Source: CAXMST01 sp963712765 (lineage in GTDB: Bacteria > Actinomycetota > Thermoleophilia > Solirubrobacterales > 70-9). Taken from it: a stretch of 64,000 bases of DNA. The notes beneath the pieces were generated by a model, which saw nothing but the letters and a program-made list of their open reading frames with translations, was not told the origin of the DNA and searched no databases. The position numbers and the translations under genes were made by a program. This document shows positions 36,953 through 45,184 of this stretch, piece after piece (the first letter of the stretch is position 1; the number at the start of each line of letters is the position of its first letter). The stretch spans positions 682,001 through 746,000 of the forward strand of contig CAVQIX010000003.1 of assembly GCA_963712765.1 (NCBI GenBank), written 5' to 3'.

Positions 36953-38059
36953 ATGGGCGACGGTCCACAGCAGATCCCGGTCTTCGACGTCCTCGCCACC
37001 GACGAAGACGCCTCCTCGGTCGAACGCGTGCTCCACTCGGGCTCCGCGGCGATGGGCGCCGAGGTCGAGCGCTTCGAGCAGGAGTTCGCCGCACACCTCG
37101 GCGTCGAGCACGTAGTCGCCGTCTCCAGCTGCACGTCGGCTCTCCACGTCGCCTGCCTCGCGGCAGGCGTTGGCCCAGGCGACGAAGTCATCGTGCCGGC
37201 TCTGACCTTCGTGGCGACGGCCGCGGCCGTTCGGTATTCGGGCGGGGTGCCGGTCTTCTGCGACCTCGAGAGCCTCGAGACGTTGCAGATCGATCCCGAG
37301 GCTGTCGCCGCTGCGATCGGTCCGCGGACCAAGGCCGTACTCGCCGTTCACTTCGCCGGCTACCCGGCCGCCGCCGAGCGGCTCCGTGAGATTTGCGACG
37401 AGCACGGGATCGCGTTCCTCGAGGACGCGGCCCACGTCCCGCTCGCCGAGTTCAGGGGCAGGGCTCCGGGAGGCTTCGGTCTCGCCGGCTGCTTCTCCTT
37501 CTTCTCCAACAAGGTCCTGGCCTGCGGCGAGGGCGGAGCCGTCAGCACCGATGACCCCGACGTCGCGAGGCTCGCCCGCGCGGTGCGGGGCGGGGAGGCG
37601 ACGGGCAGGGGCGATCTCGGCCCGGCCCTCAACTACCGGCTCGACGACGCGCGGGCCGCCCTGCTCCGGTCCCGGATGCGGCGGCTTCGGCCCGAGGTGG
37701 AGCGGCGCCGTGAGCTCGTCCGCCGCTACTTCGCCCTGCTCGACGGCCTCGGCGGGATCACGGTCCCGTTCCGGGGAGCCGATGTCGAGAACTCCTCCGG
37801 CTATCTGATGGTCGTCCTCGTCGACCCAGACCATCGGCGCCAGATCCGCGCCGAGCTGCTCGAGTCGCATCGGATCCAAACCACGATCTTTCCTGCGGTC
37901 CACGAGCTCAGCGCCTACCGTGAACTGGCTCCCGAAGCCGGCCTGCCCCTGACCGAGCGGGTTGCCCGATCCCACATTGTCCTGCCACTGTTTCCGCACC
38001 TGACCGAAGGCGAGCAGGACCGGGTCGTCGCGAGCCTGGCCGATGTGGTGAGGGCATGA
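36953..38059 (+). CDS. DegT/DnrJ/EryC1-family PLP aminotransferase
   Basis: A 368-residue fold-type I enzyme of the sugar aminotransferase family. The PLP-binding lysine is K187 in CFSFFSNKVLACGEGG, and the pyridine-nitrogen aspartate is in FLEDAAHVP. Other family words are SSCTSALHVACLAAG, GPGDEVIVPALTFVATA and ALNYRLDDARAALL. It starts 16 bases after infC and overlaps the following paralog by ATGA. The substrate is probably a nucleotide-linked keto sugar, but this is not shown. Its place in a translation-factor operon is unusual. Confidence 0.92.
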   Translation: MGDGPQQIPVFDVLATDEDASSVERVLHSGSAAMGAEVERFEQEFAAHLGVEHVVAVSSCTSALHVACLAAGVGPGDEVIVPALTFVATAAAVRYSGGVPVFCDLESLETLQIDPEAVAAAIGPRTKAVLAVHFAGYPAAAERLREICDEHGIAFLEDAAHVPLAEFRGRAPGGFGLAGCFSFFSNKVLACGEGGAVSTDDPDVARLARAVRGGEATGRGDLGPALNYRLDDARAALLRSRMRRLRPEVERRRELVRRYFALLDGLGGITVPFRGADVENSSGYLMVVLVDPDHRRQIRAELLESHRIQTTIFPAVHELSAYRELAPEAGLPLTERVARSHIVLPLFPHLTEGEQDRVVASLADVVRA

Positions 38060-39042
38060 GCCCACTGTCGAGCGGAGCGGTGGAGGCCGGGATGGAGGCC
38101 CTGCGCAGCGGATGGCTGACCATGGGCCCGCGGACCGAGGCCCTGGAGACGGCCCTCCGCGAATTCCTCGGTGTCGAGCACGCGGTCGCGACGTCATCCG
38201 GGACGGCGGCTCTTCACCTCAGCTGCATCGCTGTTGGAGCAGAGGCTGGAAGCTCGGTGGGGGTTCCGGGGCTCGGCCCAGCCAGCTGCGCCGGCGCGGT
38301 CAGGGCGGCAGGAGCCGAGCCCGTCCCCTACGAGCTGTCGGGGATCGACCCCGACCCCGAGCTGATCCTGTCGGAAGCTTCCACCCCACGAGCAGTGATC
38401 GTCCGCCATCCGCTCGGCTTCCCGGCCCGGCTCGCCCCGCTGGCGGAGGCCTGCCGGAGCAGGAACGTCTCCCTGATCGAGGATTGCCGGGACGCGCTCG
38501 GAGCCCGGTTGGAGGGGGGCGCACACCTCGGGGCTGAGGGCGAGGTGGCGATCCTCAGCTTCTCCGCGGCCAGGCAGGTGCCCGGGAACGAAGGGGGCGC
38601 CGTTCTCACCAGCAGTGCGGAGATCGCCGAGCGGGTCCGGTCGCTGCGGTCGCATGCGATGACCAGCGGCACCTGGGACCGCCACCGCGGTCACGCCGAG
38701 ACCTACGACGTCGTCGACGTCGGTTTCAACTACAGGATCGACGAGGTCAGGTCAGCGCTCGCATGCGCCGGGCTGGCGTACGCCGACGAAACGGCAGCGA
38801 GCCTGCGGCGGCGCAGCTCCGCCTTCCTCGAGTTGGGGCGGCTTCCGGCCGGGGCCGTGCTGGAGCGCTCCTCGCCAATCGCGCTGCCGCTCCTCGCCGA
38901 GAGTGCGGCTGGGGTGGAGTCGCTCTACGAGGCGGTCGTGGCCGCCGGAGGCCGAGCCCGGACCGTCGATGCCCCGAGCGATCCGTCGCTCACGCTGACA
39001 GCGGAGCTTGCCGCTCAGCTGGTGGTCGTGCAACCGAGCTAG
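38056..39042 (+). CDS. DegT-family paralog lacking the catalytic lysine
   Basis: The 328 residues align along their length with the preceding enzyme: LGVEHAVATSSGTAALHLSC, LIEDCRDALGA with the conserved aspartate, and VGFNYRIDEVRSALAC. At the Schiff-base position the sequence is LSFSAARQVPGNEGGA, so R173 (codon AGG) replaces lysine. It cannot form the normal internal aldimine. It may be a structural or regulatory partner of the active paralog, or may use PLP as RfbH-type enzymes do. The ATGA overlap suggests equal production and a heteromer. An AAG-to-AGG sequencing error cannot be excluded. Confidence 0.85.
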   Translation: MSPLSSGAVEAGMEALRSGWLTMGPRTEALETALREFLGVEHAVATSSGTAALHLSCIAVGAEAGSSVGVPGLGPASCAGAVRAAGAEPVPYELSGIDPDPELILSEASTPRAVIVRHPLGFPARLAPLAEACRSRNVSLIEDCRDALGARLEGGAHLGAEGEVAILSFSAARQVPGNEGGAVLTSSAEIAERVRSLRSHAMTSGTWDRHRGHAETYDVVDVGFNYRIDEVRSALACAGLAYADETAASLRRRSSAFLELGRLPAGAVLERSSPIALPLLAESAAGVESLYEAVVAAGGRARTVDAPSDPSLTLTAELAAQLVVVQPS

Positions 39043-39072
39043 ATCGACTCCAGCACCGCGGTTCGTCCCTAG

Positions 39073-39104
39073 CCCGCGAGCGGGAGCCGTCGAGGCGACG
39101 GCTC
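39073..39104 (+). promoter_or_regulatory. Two adjacent hairpins in the rpmI leader
   Basis: CCCGC-GA-GCGGG (39073-39084) is followed directly by a perfect 9-bp stem, GAGCCGTCG-AGG-CGACGGCTC (39084-39104), ending 38 bases before rpmI. No T-run follows. They could end the aminotransferase transcript or form an L20-type autoregulatory leader, as rpmI-rplT leaders do in other bacteria. Confidence 0.45.
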
Positions 39105-39141
39105 GCGCGAGGTCCGGCTTCTGCTTCAATACCCCGTTCCC

Positions 39142-39348
39142 ATGCCGAAGATGAAGTCCCATTCCGGCGCAAAGAAGCGCTTCAAGAAGACCGCCGGCGG
39201 AAAGCTGCGCGGCCATCGCTCGTTCTCGAGTCACATCCTCGAGAAGAAGTCGCCGAAGCGCAAGCGCCAGATGCGCAAGCCCTCGGTGATCGCCAAGGCC
39301 GACGAGCCGCGGGTCAACCAGCTGCTCGCGGGCAGGAAGGGGCGCTGA
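39142..39348 (+). CDS. rpmI: 50S ribosomal protein L35
   Basis: The 68-residue, highly basic protein has the L35 signature KMKSHSGAKKRFKKTAGGKL and the conserved RGHRSFSSHIL. It is followed by rplT after three bases, as in nearly all bacteria. Its usual neighbour infC is 2.2 kb upstream because two aminotransferase-like genes intervene. Confidence 0.97.
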   Translation: MPKMKSHSGAKKRFKKTAGGKLRGHRSFSSHILEKKSPKRKRQMRKPSVIAKADEPRVNQLLAGRKGR

Positions 39349-39351
39349 GGG

Positions 39352-39708
39352 ATGGCCCGGGCCACCAACGCCGTCGCACGCAAGAAGCGGCGCAAGAAGA
39401 CGCTCGCCCAGGCCAAGGGCTACTACGGGCGTAAGCACTCCTCGTACCGCTTCGCGAACGAGCAGCTCATGCGGTCGGGTAATTACGCCTACCGCGACCG
39501 CCGCAACCGCAAGCGCGAGTTCCGCCGCCTGTGGATCACGCGGATCAACGCCGCCGCGCGCCAGAACGAGATGAGCTACTCGGAGTTCATGCATGGCATC
39601 AACAAGGCCGGTATCGAGGTCAACCGCAAGATGCTTGCCGACATCGCCGTGCGCGATCCTGAGGCGTTCCGCCGATTTGCCGAGCTGGCCCGGGAGGCCG
39701 CGGCGTAG
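39352..39708 (+). CDS. rplT: 50S ribosomal protein L20
   Basis: The 118-residue protein binds 23S rRNA early in assembly and often represses its own operon. It has the basic N-terminal helix RKKRRKKTLAQAKGYYGRKH and the globular domain with FRRLWITRINAAARQNEMSY and GIEVNRKMLADIAV. GAGGG precedes the ATG. A strong intrinsic terminator follows within 60 bases. Confidence 0.98.
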   Translation: MARATNAVARKKRRKKTLAQAKGYYGRKHSSYRFANEQLMRSGNYAYRDRRNRKREFRRLWITRINAAARQNEMSYSEFMHGINKAGIEVNRKMLADIAVRDPEAFRRFAELAREAAA

Positions 39709-39733
39709 CCGCGGACGCATAGGCACTCCTCCC

Positions 39734-39765
39734 GGGCGGACCGCGAAGCGGCCGCCCTTTTTTTT
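39734..39765 (+). terminator. Rho-independent terminator after rplT
   Basis: A GC-rich stem (GGGCGGACCGC with GCGGCCGCCC around GAA, one bulge) is followed by eight T residues at 39758-39765. It is the clearest intrinsic terminator in the window and ends the infC-rplT unit before the SpoU-pheST unit. Confidence 0.92.
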
Positions 39766-39804
39766 GCCCGACCCTGAAGACGACGAAAGAAGCCGAGAGC
39801 CGAG

Positions 39805-40578
39805 ATGGAAGCGACGATCACGAGCCCCCAGAACGAGAAGCTGAAGCTGGTCCGCCGGCTCGCCGATCGCCGCGGTCGCGAGAGCGAGGGACTGTTTTCG
39901 GGTGAGGGCGAGGATCTGCTCGCCGCCGCTCTCCGAGCGGGCTCGCAGCCCGTGCTCGTTCTGATCGTCGCCGGGCATCGAGCTCCCGCGGGCGTCGAGG
40001 GCCCGGTGGTTGAGGTCGATCCCGCTCTGCTCGGTCAGGTCTCCGCGCTCGGGTCCGGGTCGCGGGTGATCTCTGTCTTCGAGCGCCCGGCGGGCCCGCC
40101 CGAGCCCGAGGTGGATGAGGTGCTGCAGGTCTATCTCGACGGGGTCTCGGATCCCGGCAACGTGGGGACGATCATCCGTAGCGCCGAGGCGCTCTGCGGC
40201 GCCCGCGTCGTGCTCGGGCCCGGTTGCGCGGACCCGTTCGGGCCTAAGGCGGTGCGCGCGAGCATGGGGGCGTTGTTCGCCAGTCCGCCCGCCGCCGGCG
40301 TCCCCTCACAGACGCCGGCTCCGCGGCTCGGGCTCGCGGCTCACGACGGTCTCGAGCTCGACTCGGCCCTCGGCGAGGTAGCCCCACGGACGGTCTGCCT
40401 CGGGGCGGAGCGGGACGGCCTCGGAGCCGAGGCGCTCGCCGCCTGTCAGGCGCTGGCGACGATCCCGGTGGTCGGAGAGGCGGAGTCGCTGAACGTTGCC
40501 GCGACCGCGGCGATCGTCCTGCACCGGATATCTTCGACCTCGTCCGCCGCAGCAGAGCCGGGGGACACGGATGCTTGA
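39805..40578 (+). CDS. RNA 2'-O-methyltransferase, TrmH/SpoU family
   Basis: A 257-residue SPOUT methyltransferase. Its N-terminal substrate-binding region (TSPQNEKLKLVRRLADRRGR) resembles RlmB/TsnR-type rRNA methylases. The knot domain carries motif 1 SDPGNVGTIIRSAEA, motif 2 LGAERDGL and motif 3 SLNVAATAAIVLH. The exact rRNA or tRNA target is unknown. It lies between rplT and pheS, a common place for this gene, and overlaps pheS by eight bases. Confidence 0.92.
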   Translation: MEATITSPQNEKLKLVRRLADRRGRESEGLFSGEGEDLLAAALRAGSQPVLVLIVAGHRAPAGVEGPVVEVDPALLGQVSALGSGSRVISVFERPAGPPEPEVDEVLQVYLDGVSDPGNVGTIIRSAEALCGARVVLGPGCADPFGPKAVRASMGALFASPPAAGVPSQTPAPRLGLAAHDGLELDSALGEVAPRTVCLGAERDGLGAEALAACQALATIPVVGEAESLNVAATAAIVLHRISSTSSAAAEPGDTDA

Positions 40579-41692
40579 CCGGATCGAACAGATAAGGGCC
40601 GAAGGCAAGGCCTCGATCTCGGCTGCAGCGGATGCAGCGGAGCTCGAGGAGCTGCGTGTGCGACTGCTCGGGCGCAAGGCGGAGCTAACCCGGATCCTGC
40701 GCGGGATCGGCGAGCTCGACCCAGCCGAGCGCGGGCCGGTGGGCAAGGGGGGCAACATCGCCCGCAAGGAGCTCGAGGAGCTGCTCGGAGCCCGGCTCGA
40801 GGAGCTCTCCTCCAGCGAGCTCGACCAGCGGCTCGCCGCCGACGCGATCGACATCACCCTGCCCGGCACCCCGCCGGTGATCCCAGGCCACCTGCACCTG
40901 CTGACCCGCACCAGACGTGAGATCGAGGACGTCTTCGTCGGCCTCGGGTATCGGGTAATGGAGGGCCCCGAGATCGAGCACGACTATTACAACTTCACCG
41001 CGCTCAACCACCCGCCGGGGCATCCGGCTCGGATGCTCCAGGACACCTTCTACATAGACCCCTCGACACTCGTCGCCGGGGTCGAGCTGTACGCGAGCGA
41101 GGGCGAGCGGCTGACCGTCCCGCCCGGGCCGCGGGATGTCCTGCTGCGAACCCACACCTCGCCGATGCAGGTGCGCGCGATGGAGAACTCCGGGCCGCCG
41201 ATCTTCATCATCGTCCCCGGCACGGTCTACAGGCGCGACTCCGACGCCACCCACACGCCGATGTTCAACCAGATCGAGGGGCTTGCGGTCGGCTCCGAGA
41301 TCACCCTCGCCGACCTGCACGGAACGCTGCTGACCTTCGCCAGGGCGATCTTTGGGCCCGACCGACAGGTCCGCATCCGCCCCCACTTCTTTCCCTTCAC
41401 CGAGCCCAGCGTCGAGGTCGACGTCTCCTGCTTCCGCTGCTCGGGAACCGGCTCGTTGCCGGAGGGCGGCCGCTGCAACCTCTGCAAGGGAATCGGCTGG
41501 CTCGAGATCCTCGGCGCGGGCATGGTCGATCCGAATGTCTTCGGGTTCGTCGCCGAGGCCGGATACGACCCCGAGGAGGTGCAGGGATTCGCCTTCGGCA
41601 TGGGCATCGAGCGGATCGCCATGCTCCGCTACGGCGTTCCCGACCTGCGCCTCTTCTTCGACAACGACGCGCGTTTCCTGGAGCAGTTCTGA
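40571..41692 (+). CDS. pheS: Phenylalanyl-tRNA synthetase alpha subunit
   Basis: The catalytic subunit, 373 residues. It has the N-terminal coiled coil (1-85), then class II motifs with HLHLLTRTRREIEDVFVGLG, the catalytic GPEIEHDYYNFTALN, RTHTSPMQVRAM, and motif 3 AFGMGIERIAML. A CxxC...CxxC insertion (CFRCSGTG and CNLCKG) matches the zinc-like knuckle seen in many Gram-positive PheS proteins. The ATG at 40571 lies inside the end of the methylase gene, and the stop overlaps the pheT start. Confidence 0.97.
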   Translation: MLDRIEQIRAEGKASISAAADAAELEELRVRLLGRKAELTRILRGIGELDPAERGPVGKGGNIARKELEELLGARLEELSSSELDQRLAADAIDITLPGTPPVIPGHLHLLTRTRREIEDVFVGLGYRVMEGPEIEHDYYNFTALNHPPGHPARMLQDTFYIDPSTLVAGVELYASEGERLTVPPGPRDVLLRTHTSPMQVRAMENSGPPIFIIVPGTVYRRDSDATHTPMFNQIEGLAVGSEITLADLHGTLLTFARAIFGPDRQVRIRPHFFPFTEPSVEVDVSCFRCSGTGSLPEGGRCNLCKGIGWLEILGAGMVDPNVFGFVAEAGYDPEEVQGFAFGMGIERIAMLRYGVPDLRLFFDNDARFLEQF

Positions 41693-44151
41693 TGCGTGTT
41701 CCCATGCACTGGCTGAGCGAGTACTGCGACCCCGGGATGGCTCCCGAGCGGCTGGCCGACCGGCTCTCGATGTCGGGGACCGAGGTCGAGCGCATCGTCC
41801 ACGCCGGCGCGCCCGACCCCGCCGGCTTCGTGATCGGCCGGGTGGAATCGGTCGAGGCTCACCCCGACGCCGATCGGCTCAGGGTCTGCACCGTCGATGT
41901 CGGTGAGGATCAACCGCGGACGATCGTCTGCGGCGCTCCCAACGTCGCCGCCGGCCAGACCGTCGCGGTGGCCTTGCCGGGTGCGGTGATGCCGGATGGG
42001 ACGAAGCTGGGCGAGGCGAAGCTGCGCGGCGTGAAGTCGAGCGGGATGATCCTCTCCGAAACCGAGATGGAGGTCGGTGAGGACGCCGATGGCATCGCGG
42101 TGCTCGAGGGCGAGCCGCTGCAGCCGGGCGATCCGCTCACCAGCCTGATCCCGATCCCTGATCCTGTGCTCGAGCTCGAGGTAACGCCGAACCGGCCCGA
42201 CTGCTTCGGGATCTACGGCGTGGCGCGAGAGCTTCACGCGATCACCGGCAACTCGCTCGCGCCGGCGCCCTGGGAGGACGACGCCGTCGCAGAGGGCGAG
42301 GGCGAGGCTTCCGACTACGCCTCGGTCGAGGTCGAGGTGCCGGAACTCTGCCCCCGGTTCACCGCCCGCATCTTCACCGACGTGCGGATCGGCCCCTCGC
42401 CGCTGTGGCTCAAGCAACGGCTGATCGCCGCCGGCCAGCGTCCGATCAACAATGTCGTCGACATCACCAACTACGTGATGCTGCTCACCGGCCAGCCCCT
42501 GCACGCCTTCGATCTCGATGAGATCCGGGGCGGCGGCCTGATCGTGCGCCGGGCCGCCGAGGGAGAGAAGATGACCACTCTCGATGACGTCGAGCGCAGG
42601 TTCGACGCCGACGCCGTCCTCGTCTGCGACAAGGAGGGTCCCTCGGGGATCGCCGGGATCATGGGCGGGCAGATCTCGGAGGTCTCGGAGACGACCACCC
42701 GGGTCCTGCTTGAGGTCGCGACCTGGAACGGCCCAAACATCCTCTCGACCTCCGGCAAGCTGGGCCTGCGCTCGGAGGCCTCGACCCGCTTCGAGAAGCA
42801 GTTGCACCCGGATCTGACGATCAGGGGACAGCGAATCGCATCGCGCCTGATGGTCGAGCTCTGCGATGCCAAGCTCGTCCCGGGCACGATCGACGTCGAC
42901 ACCTCTCTCTACCCGCCGAGCGAGGTCTCGCTCCGCAGCGAGCGCCTCGCAGGGCTGCTTGGGATGGAGATCTCGTCCGCCGAGGCCGAGACATGCCTCG
43001 AGCGCCTCGGATTCAGCGTCGGCGGCGACCCCGGCCGACTCGACGTCGGTGTCCCTGCCGACCGCTACTTCGACGTCACCCGCGAGGTCGACCTGATCGA
43101 GGAGGTCGGCCGGATCCACGGGTTCGACGAGAACCTGGAGCCGACCCTACCGGCGCGACCGCCCGGCGCCGGAGCGCTGATGCCCCACCAGCGGCTGATG
43201 CGCAGGGCCGAGGACATCCTTCGGGACGCGGGCCTCGACGAGGCGATCACCTGGAGCTTCGTCTCCCCGTCGGCCGCCGAGCGCCTCGGGGCCACCGGCG
43301 AGCAGGCGGGTGCGATCTCGGTCCACAACCCGCTCTCCGAGGAACAGTCGGTGATGCGGACGACGCTGATCGGCGGTCTGATCGACGCCGCCTCCCACAA
43401 CTTCGCCCGCGGCGCCGGCCGGGTAGCCCTGTTCGAGTCGGGCCGCGTCTACCTGCCCCAGGCCCCGCGCCGGGAGGGTGGAGTCCTCGACGGGGCCTTC
43501 GCGGGCGACCGTCCCGCCCCGGCGCGCGAGCCGCACCGGATCGGCGCGATTGTCTGCGAATCGCTCACCGCTCCCAGCTGGCGAGGCGAGGCCGCGGCGC
43601 CTGACTTCTACCTCGGCAAGGGCTTGCTGGAGCTGCTCTGCGACTCGCTGCGGGCGCCACTGGAGCTGCGCCCCGGCGAGCGGCCGTTCCTGCAGCCCGG
43701 CCGGGCTGCCGAGCTGTTGATAGGGGACGCCCCCGCCGGCTGGCTCGGCGAGCTTCACCCGCGCCTGCGCTCGGCAGCCGATCTCCCGCCCGCGGTCGCC
43801 TTCGAGCTCGACGCCGGCCCGCTGGCCGCGGCATCCAGCGAGGGCGCAGAGATCTACGAGGATCTGACCTCCTATCCAGCGATCTACGAGGACGTCGCGG
43901 TGGTCGTCGGCTCCGAGGTGAGGGCCGAGAGCGTGCGGGACGCGATCCGCGAGGGTGGGGGGGAGCTGCTGCGGTCCTCGCGGATCTTCGACGTCTACGA
44001 GGGCGATCAGATCGAGGCCGGCAAGCGCAGCCTCGCCCTCAGGCTCGAGTTCAGGGCTCCGGACCGGACCCTCACCGACGGCGAGGTCGCCGCGCGCAGG
44101 GAGTCGATCCTCGCCTCGCTGGAGCGGATCGGGGGTGCCCTCCGTGGCTGA
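41692..44151 (+). CDS. pheT: Phenylalanyl-tRNA synthetase beta subunit
   Basis: The 819-residue beta subunit has the usual domains: EMAP/OB tRNA-binding domain (about 40-150, with VRVCTVDVGEDQPR-like strand), B3/B4 editing domain (about 205-395, PINNVVDITNYVM and HAFDLDEI), B5 domain (about 400-475), the inactive synthetase core and the C-terminal FDX-ACB anticodon domain (about 725-818, YPAIYEDVAVVV). The start overlaps the pheS stop (TGATG) and argC starts inside its end. Confidence 0.97.
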   Translation: MRVPMHWLSEYCDPGMAPERLADRLSMSGTEVERIVHAGAPDPAGFVIGRVESVEAHPDADRLRVCTVDVGEDQPRTIVCGAPNVAAGQTVAVALPGAVMPDGTKLGEAKLRGVKSSGMILSETEMEVGEDADGIAVLEGEPLQPGDPLTSLIPIPDPVLELEVTPNRPDCFGIYGVARELHAITGNSLAPAPWEDDAVAEGEGEASDYASVEVEVPELCPRFTARIFTDVRIGPSPLWLKQRLIAAGQRPINNVVDITNYVMLLTGQPLHAFDLDEIRGGGLIVRRAAEGEKMTTLDDVERRFDADAVLVCDKEGPSGIAGIMGGQISEVSETTTRVLLEVATWNGPNILSTSGKLGLRSEASTRFEKQLHPDLTIRGQRIASRLMVELCDAKLVPGTIDVDTSLYPPSEVSLRSERLAGLLGMEISSAEAETCLERLGFSVGGDPGRLDVGVPADRYFDVTREVDLIEEVGRIHGFDENLEPTLPARPPGAGALMPHQRLMRRAEDILRDAGLDEAITWSFVSPSAAERLGATGEQAGAISVHNPLSEEQSVMRTTLIGGLIDAASHNFARGAGRVALFESGRVYLPQAPRREGGVLDGAFAGDRPAPAREPHRIGAIVCESLTAPSWRGEAAAPDFYLGKGLLELLCDSLRAPLELRPGERPFLQPGRAAELLIGDAPAGWLGELHPRLRSAADLPPAVAFELDAGPLAAASSEGAEIYEDLTSYPAIYEDVAVVVGSEVRAESVRDAIREGGGELLRSSRIFDVYEGDQIEAGKRSLALRLEFRAPDRTLTDGEVAARRESILASLERIGGALRG

Positions 44152-45184
44152 GGGGACTCCCAGCGAGCAGCCGATTGACGGCGAGCCGGCCGCGAAGGTG
44201 CTGGTCGCCGGGGCCTCCGGGTTTGCCGGGGCCCTGGCCGCTCACCTCCTCTGGCGTCATCCACGGCTGTGGCTCCAGCGCGTCAGCTCGCGCTCCGACG
44301 CCGGGACCCGGCTCGACCGGCTCTACCCGCGCTACCGCGTGCCGCTCGAGCTGACCGAGCTCGACATCGACGGGGCCGAGGACTGCGACGCCGCGATCGT
44401 CGCCTACCCGCACGGGGCCGCAGCCCCGGCAGTCGCCGGCCTGCGCGGCCTCGGTTTGCAGGTGGTCGACCTCAGCGCCGACTTCAGGCTCAACGATGCC
44501 GAGACCTACCGGGAGTGGTACGGCGAGCTCGGCGAGCCCGCGCTACTGCCCGAGGCGGTCTACGGCCTCCCGGAGCTCTATCGGGACCGGATCCGCTTGG
44601 CCTCCCTGGTTGCCAACCCAGGCTGTTATCCGACCGCGACCGTGCTCGCGCTGGCGCCGCTCGCGGCCGCGGGGTTGATCGAGGATGTCGTAGTCGACGC
44701 GAAATCCGGCGTCTCCGGCGCCGGCCGCGGTGGGGGTGAGGCGATGCACTTCGTCACCCTCGACGAGAACGCCTACCCCTACGGGGTGGCCGGCCACCGT
44801 CATCAGCCCGAGATCGTCCAAGAGCTGGACGCGCTCGCGGGCTCGGGGCCGACACCGCTGACCTTCGTCCCCCATCTGATGCCGCTGGATCAGGGGGAGC
44901 TCATCAGCTGCTATGTGAAGACGACGAGGCCCGTCGATCAGGCCGAGCTGGACCGCCTCTACGACGCGCGCTACGCCGAGGAGCAGTTCGTCGAGGTGGT
45001 CGACTTCCCACCCGGCGTCCGCGATGTGCGGGACACCAATATCTGCCGGATCCACGTCACCACCAACGGCGATCGGGTGCTCGCCTTCGCGGCGATAGAC
45101 AACCTCTACAAGGGCGCCGCGAGCCAGGCGATCCAGAACCTGAACCTGATGCTCGATCTGCCCGAGGGTGAGGGGATCTCGTGA
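44144..45184 (+). CDS. argC: N-acetyl-gamma-glutamyl-phosphate reductase
   Basis: The third step of arginine synthesis, NADPH-dependent reduction of acetylglutamyl phosphate. It has the Rossmann motif GASGFAGALAAHL, the catalytic cysteine in VANPGCYPTATVLAL, and KSGVSGAGRG then GHRHQPEI with the active-site histidine. It has 346 residues from the GTG at 44144, which overlaps the pheT stop; GTG 44135 is also possible. It is the first of four overlapping arg genes. Confidence 0.96.
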   Translation: MAEGTPSEQPIDGEPAAKVLVAGASGFAGALAAHLLWRHPRLWLQRVSSRSDAGTRLDRLYPRYRVPLELTELDIDGAEDCDAAIVAYPHGAAAPAVAGLRGLGLQVVDLSADFRLNDAETYREWYGELGEPALLPEAVYGLPELYRDRIRLASLVANPGCYPTATVLALAPLAAAGLIEDVVVDAKSGVSGAGRGGGEAMHFVTLDENAYPYGVAGHRHQPEIVQELDALAGSGPTPLTFVPHLMPLDQGELISCYVKTTRPVDQAELDRLYDARYAEEQFVEVVDFPPGVRDVRDTNICRIHVTTNGDRVLAFAAIDNLYKGAASQAIQNLNLMLDLPEGEGIS

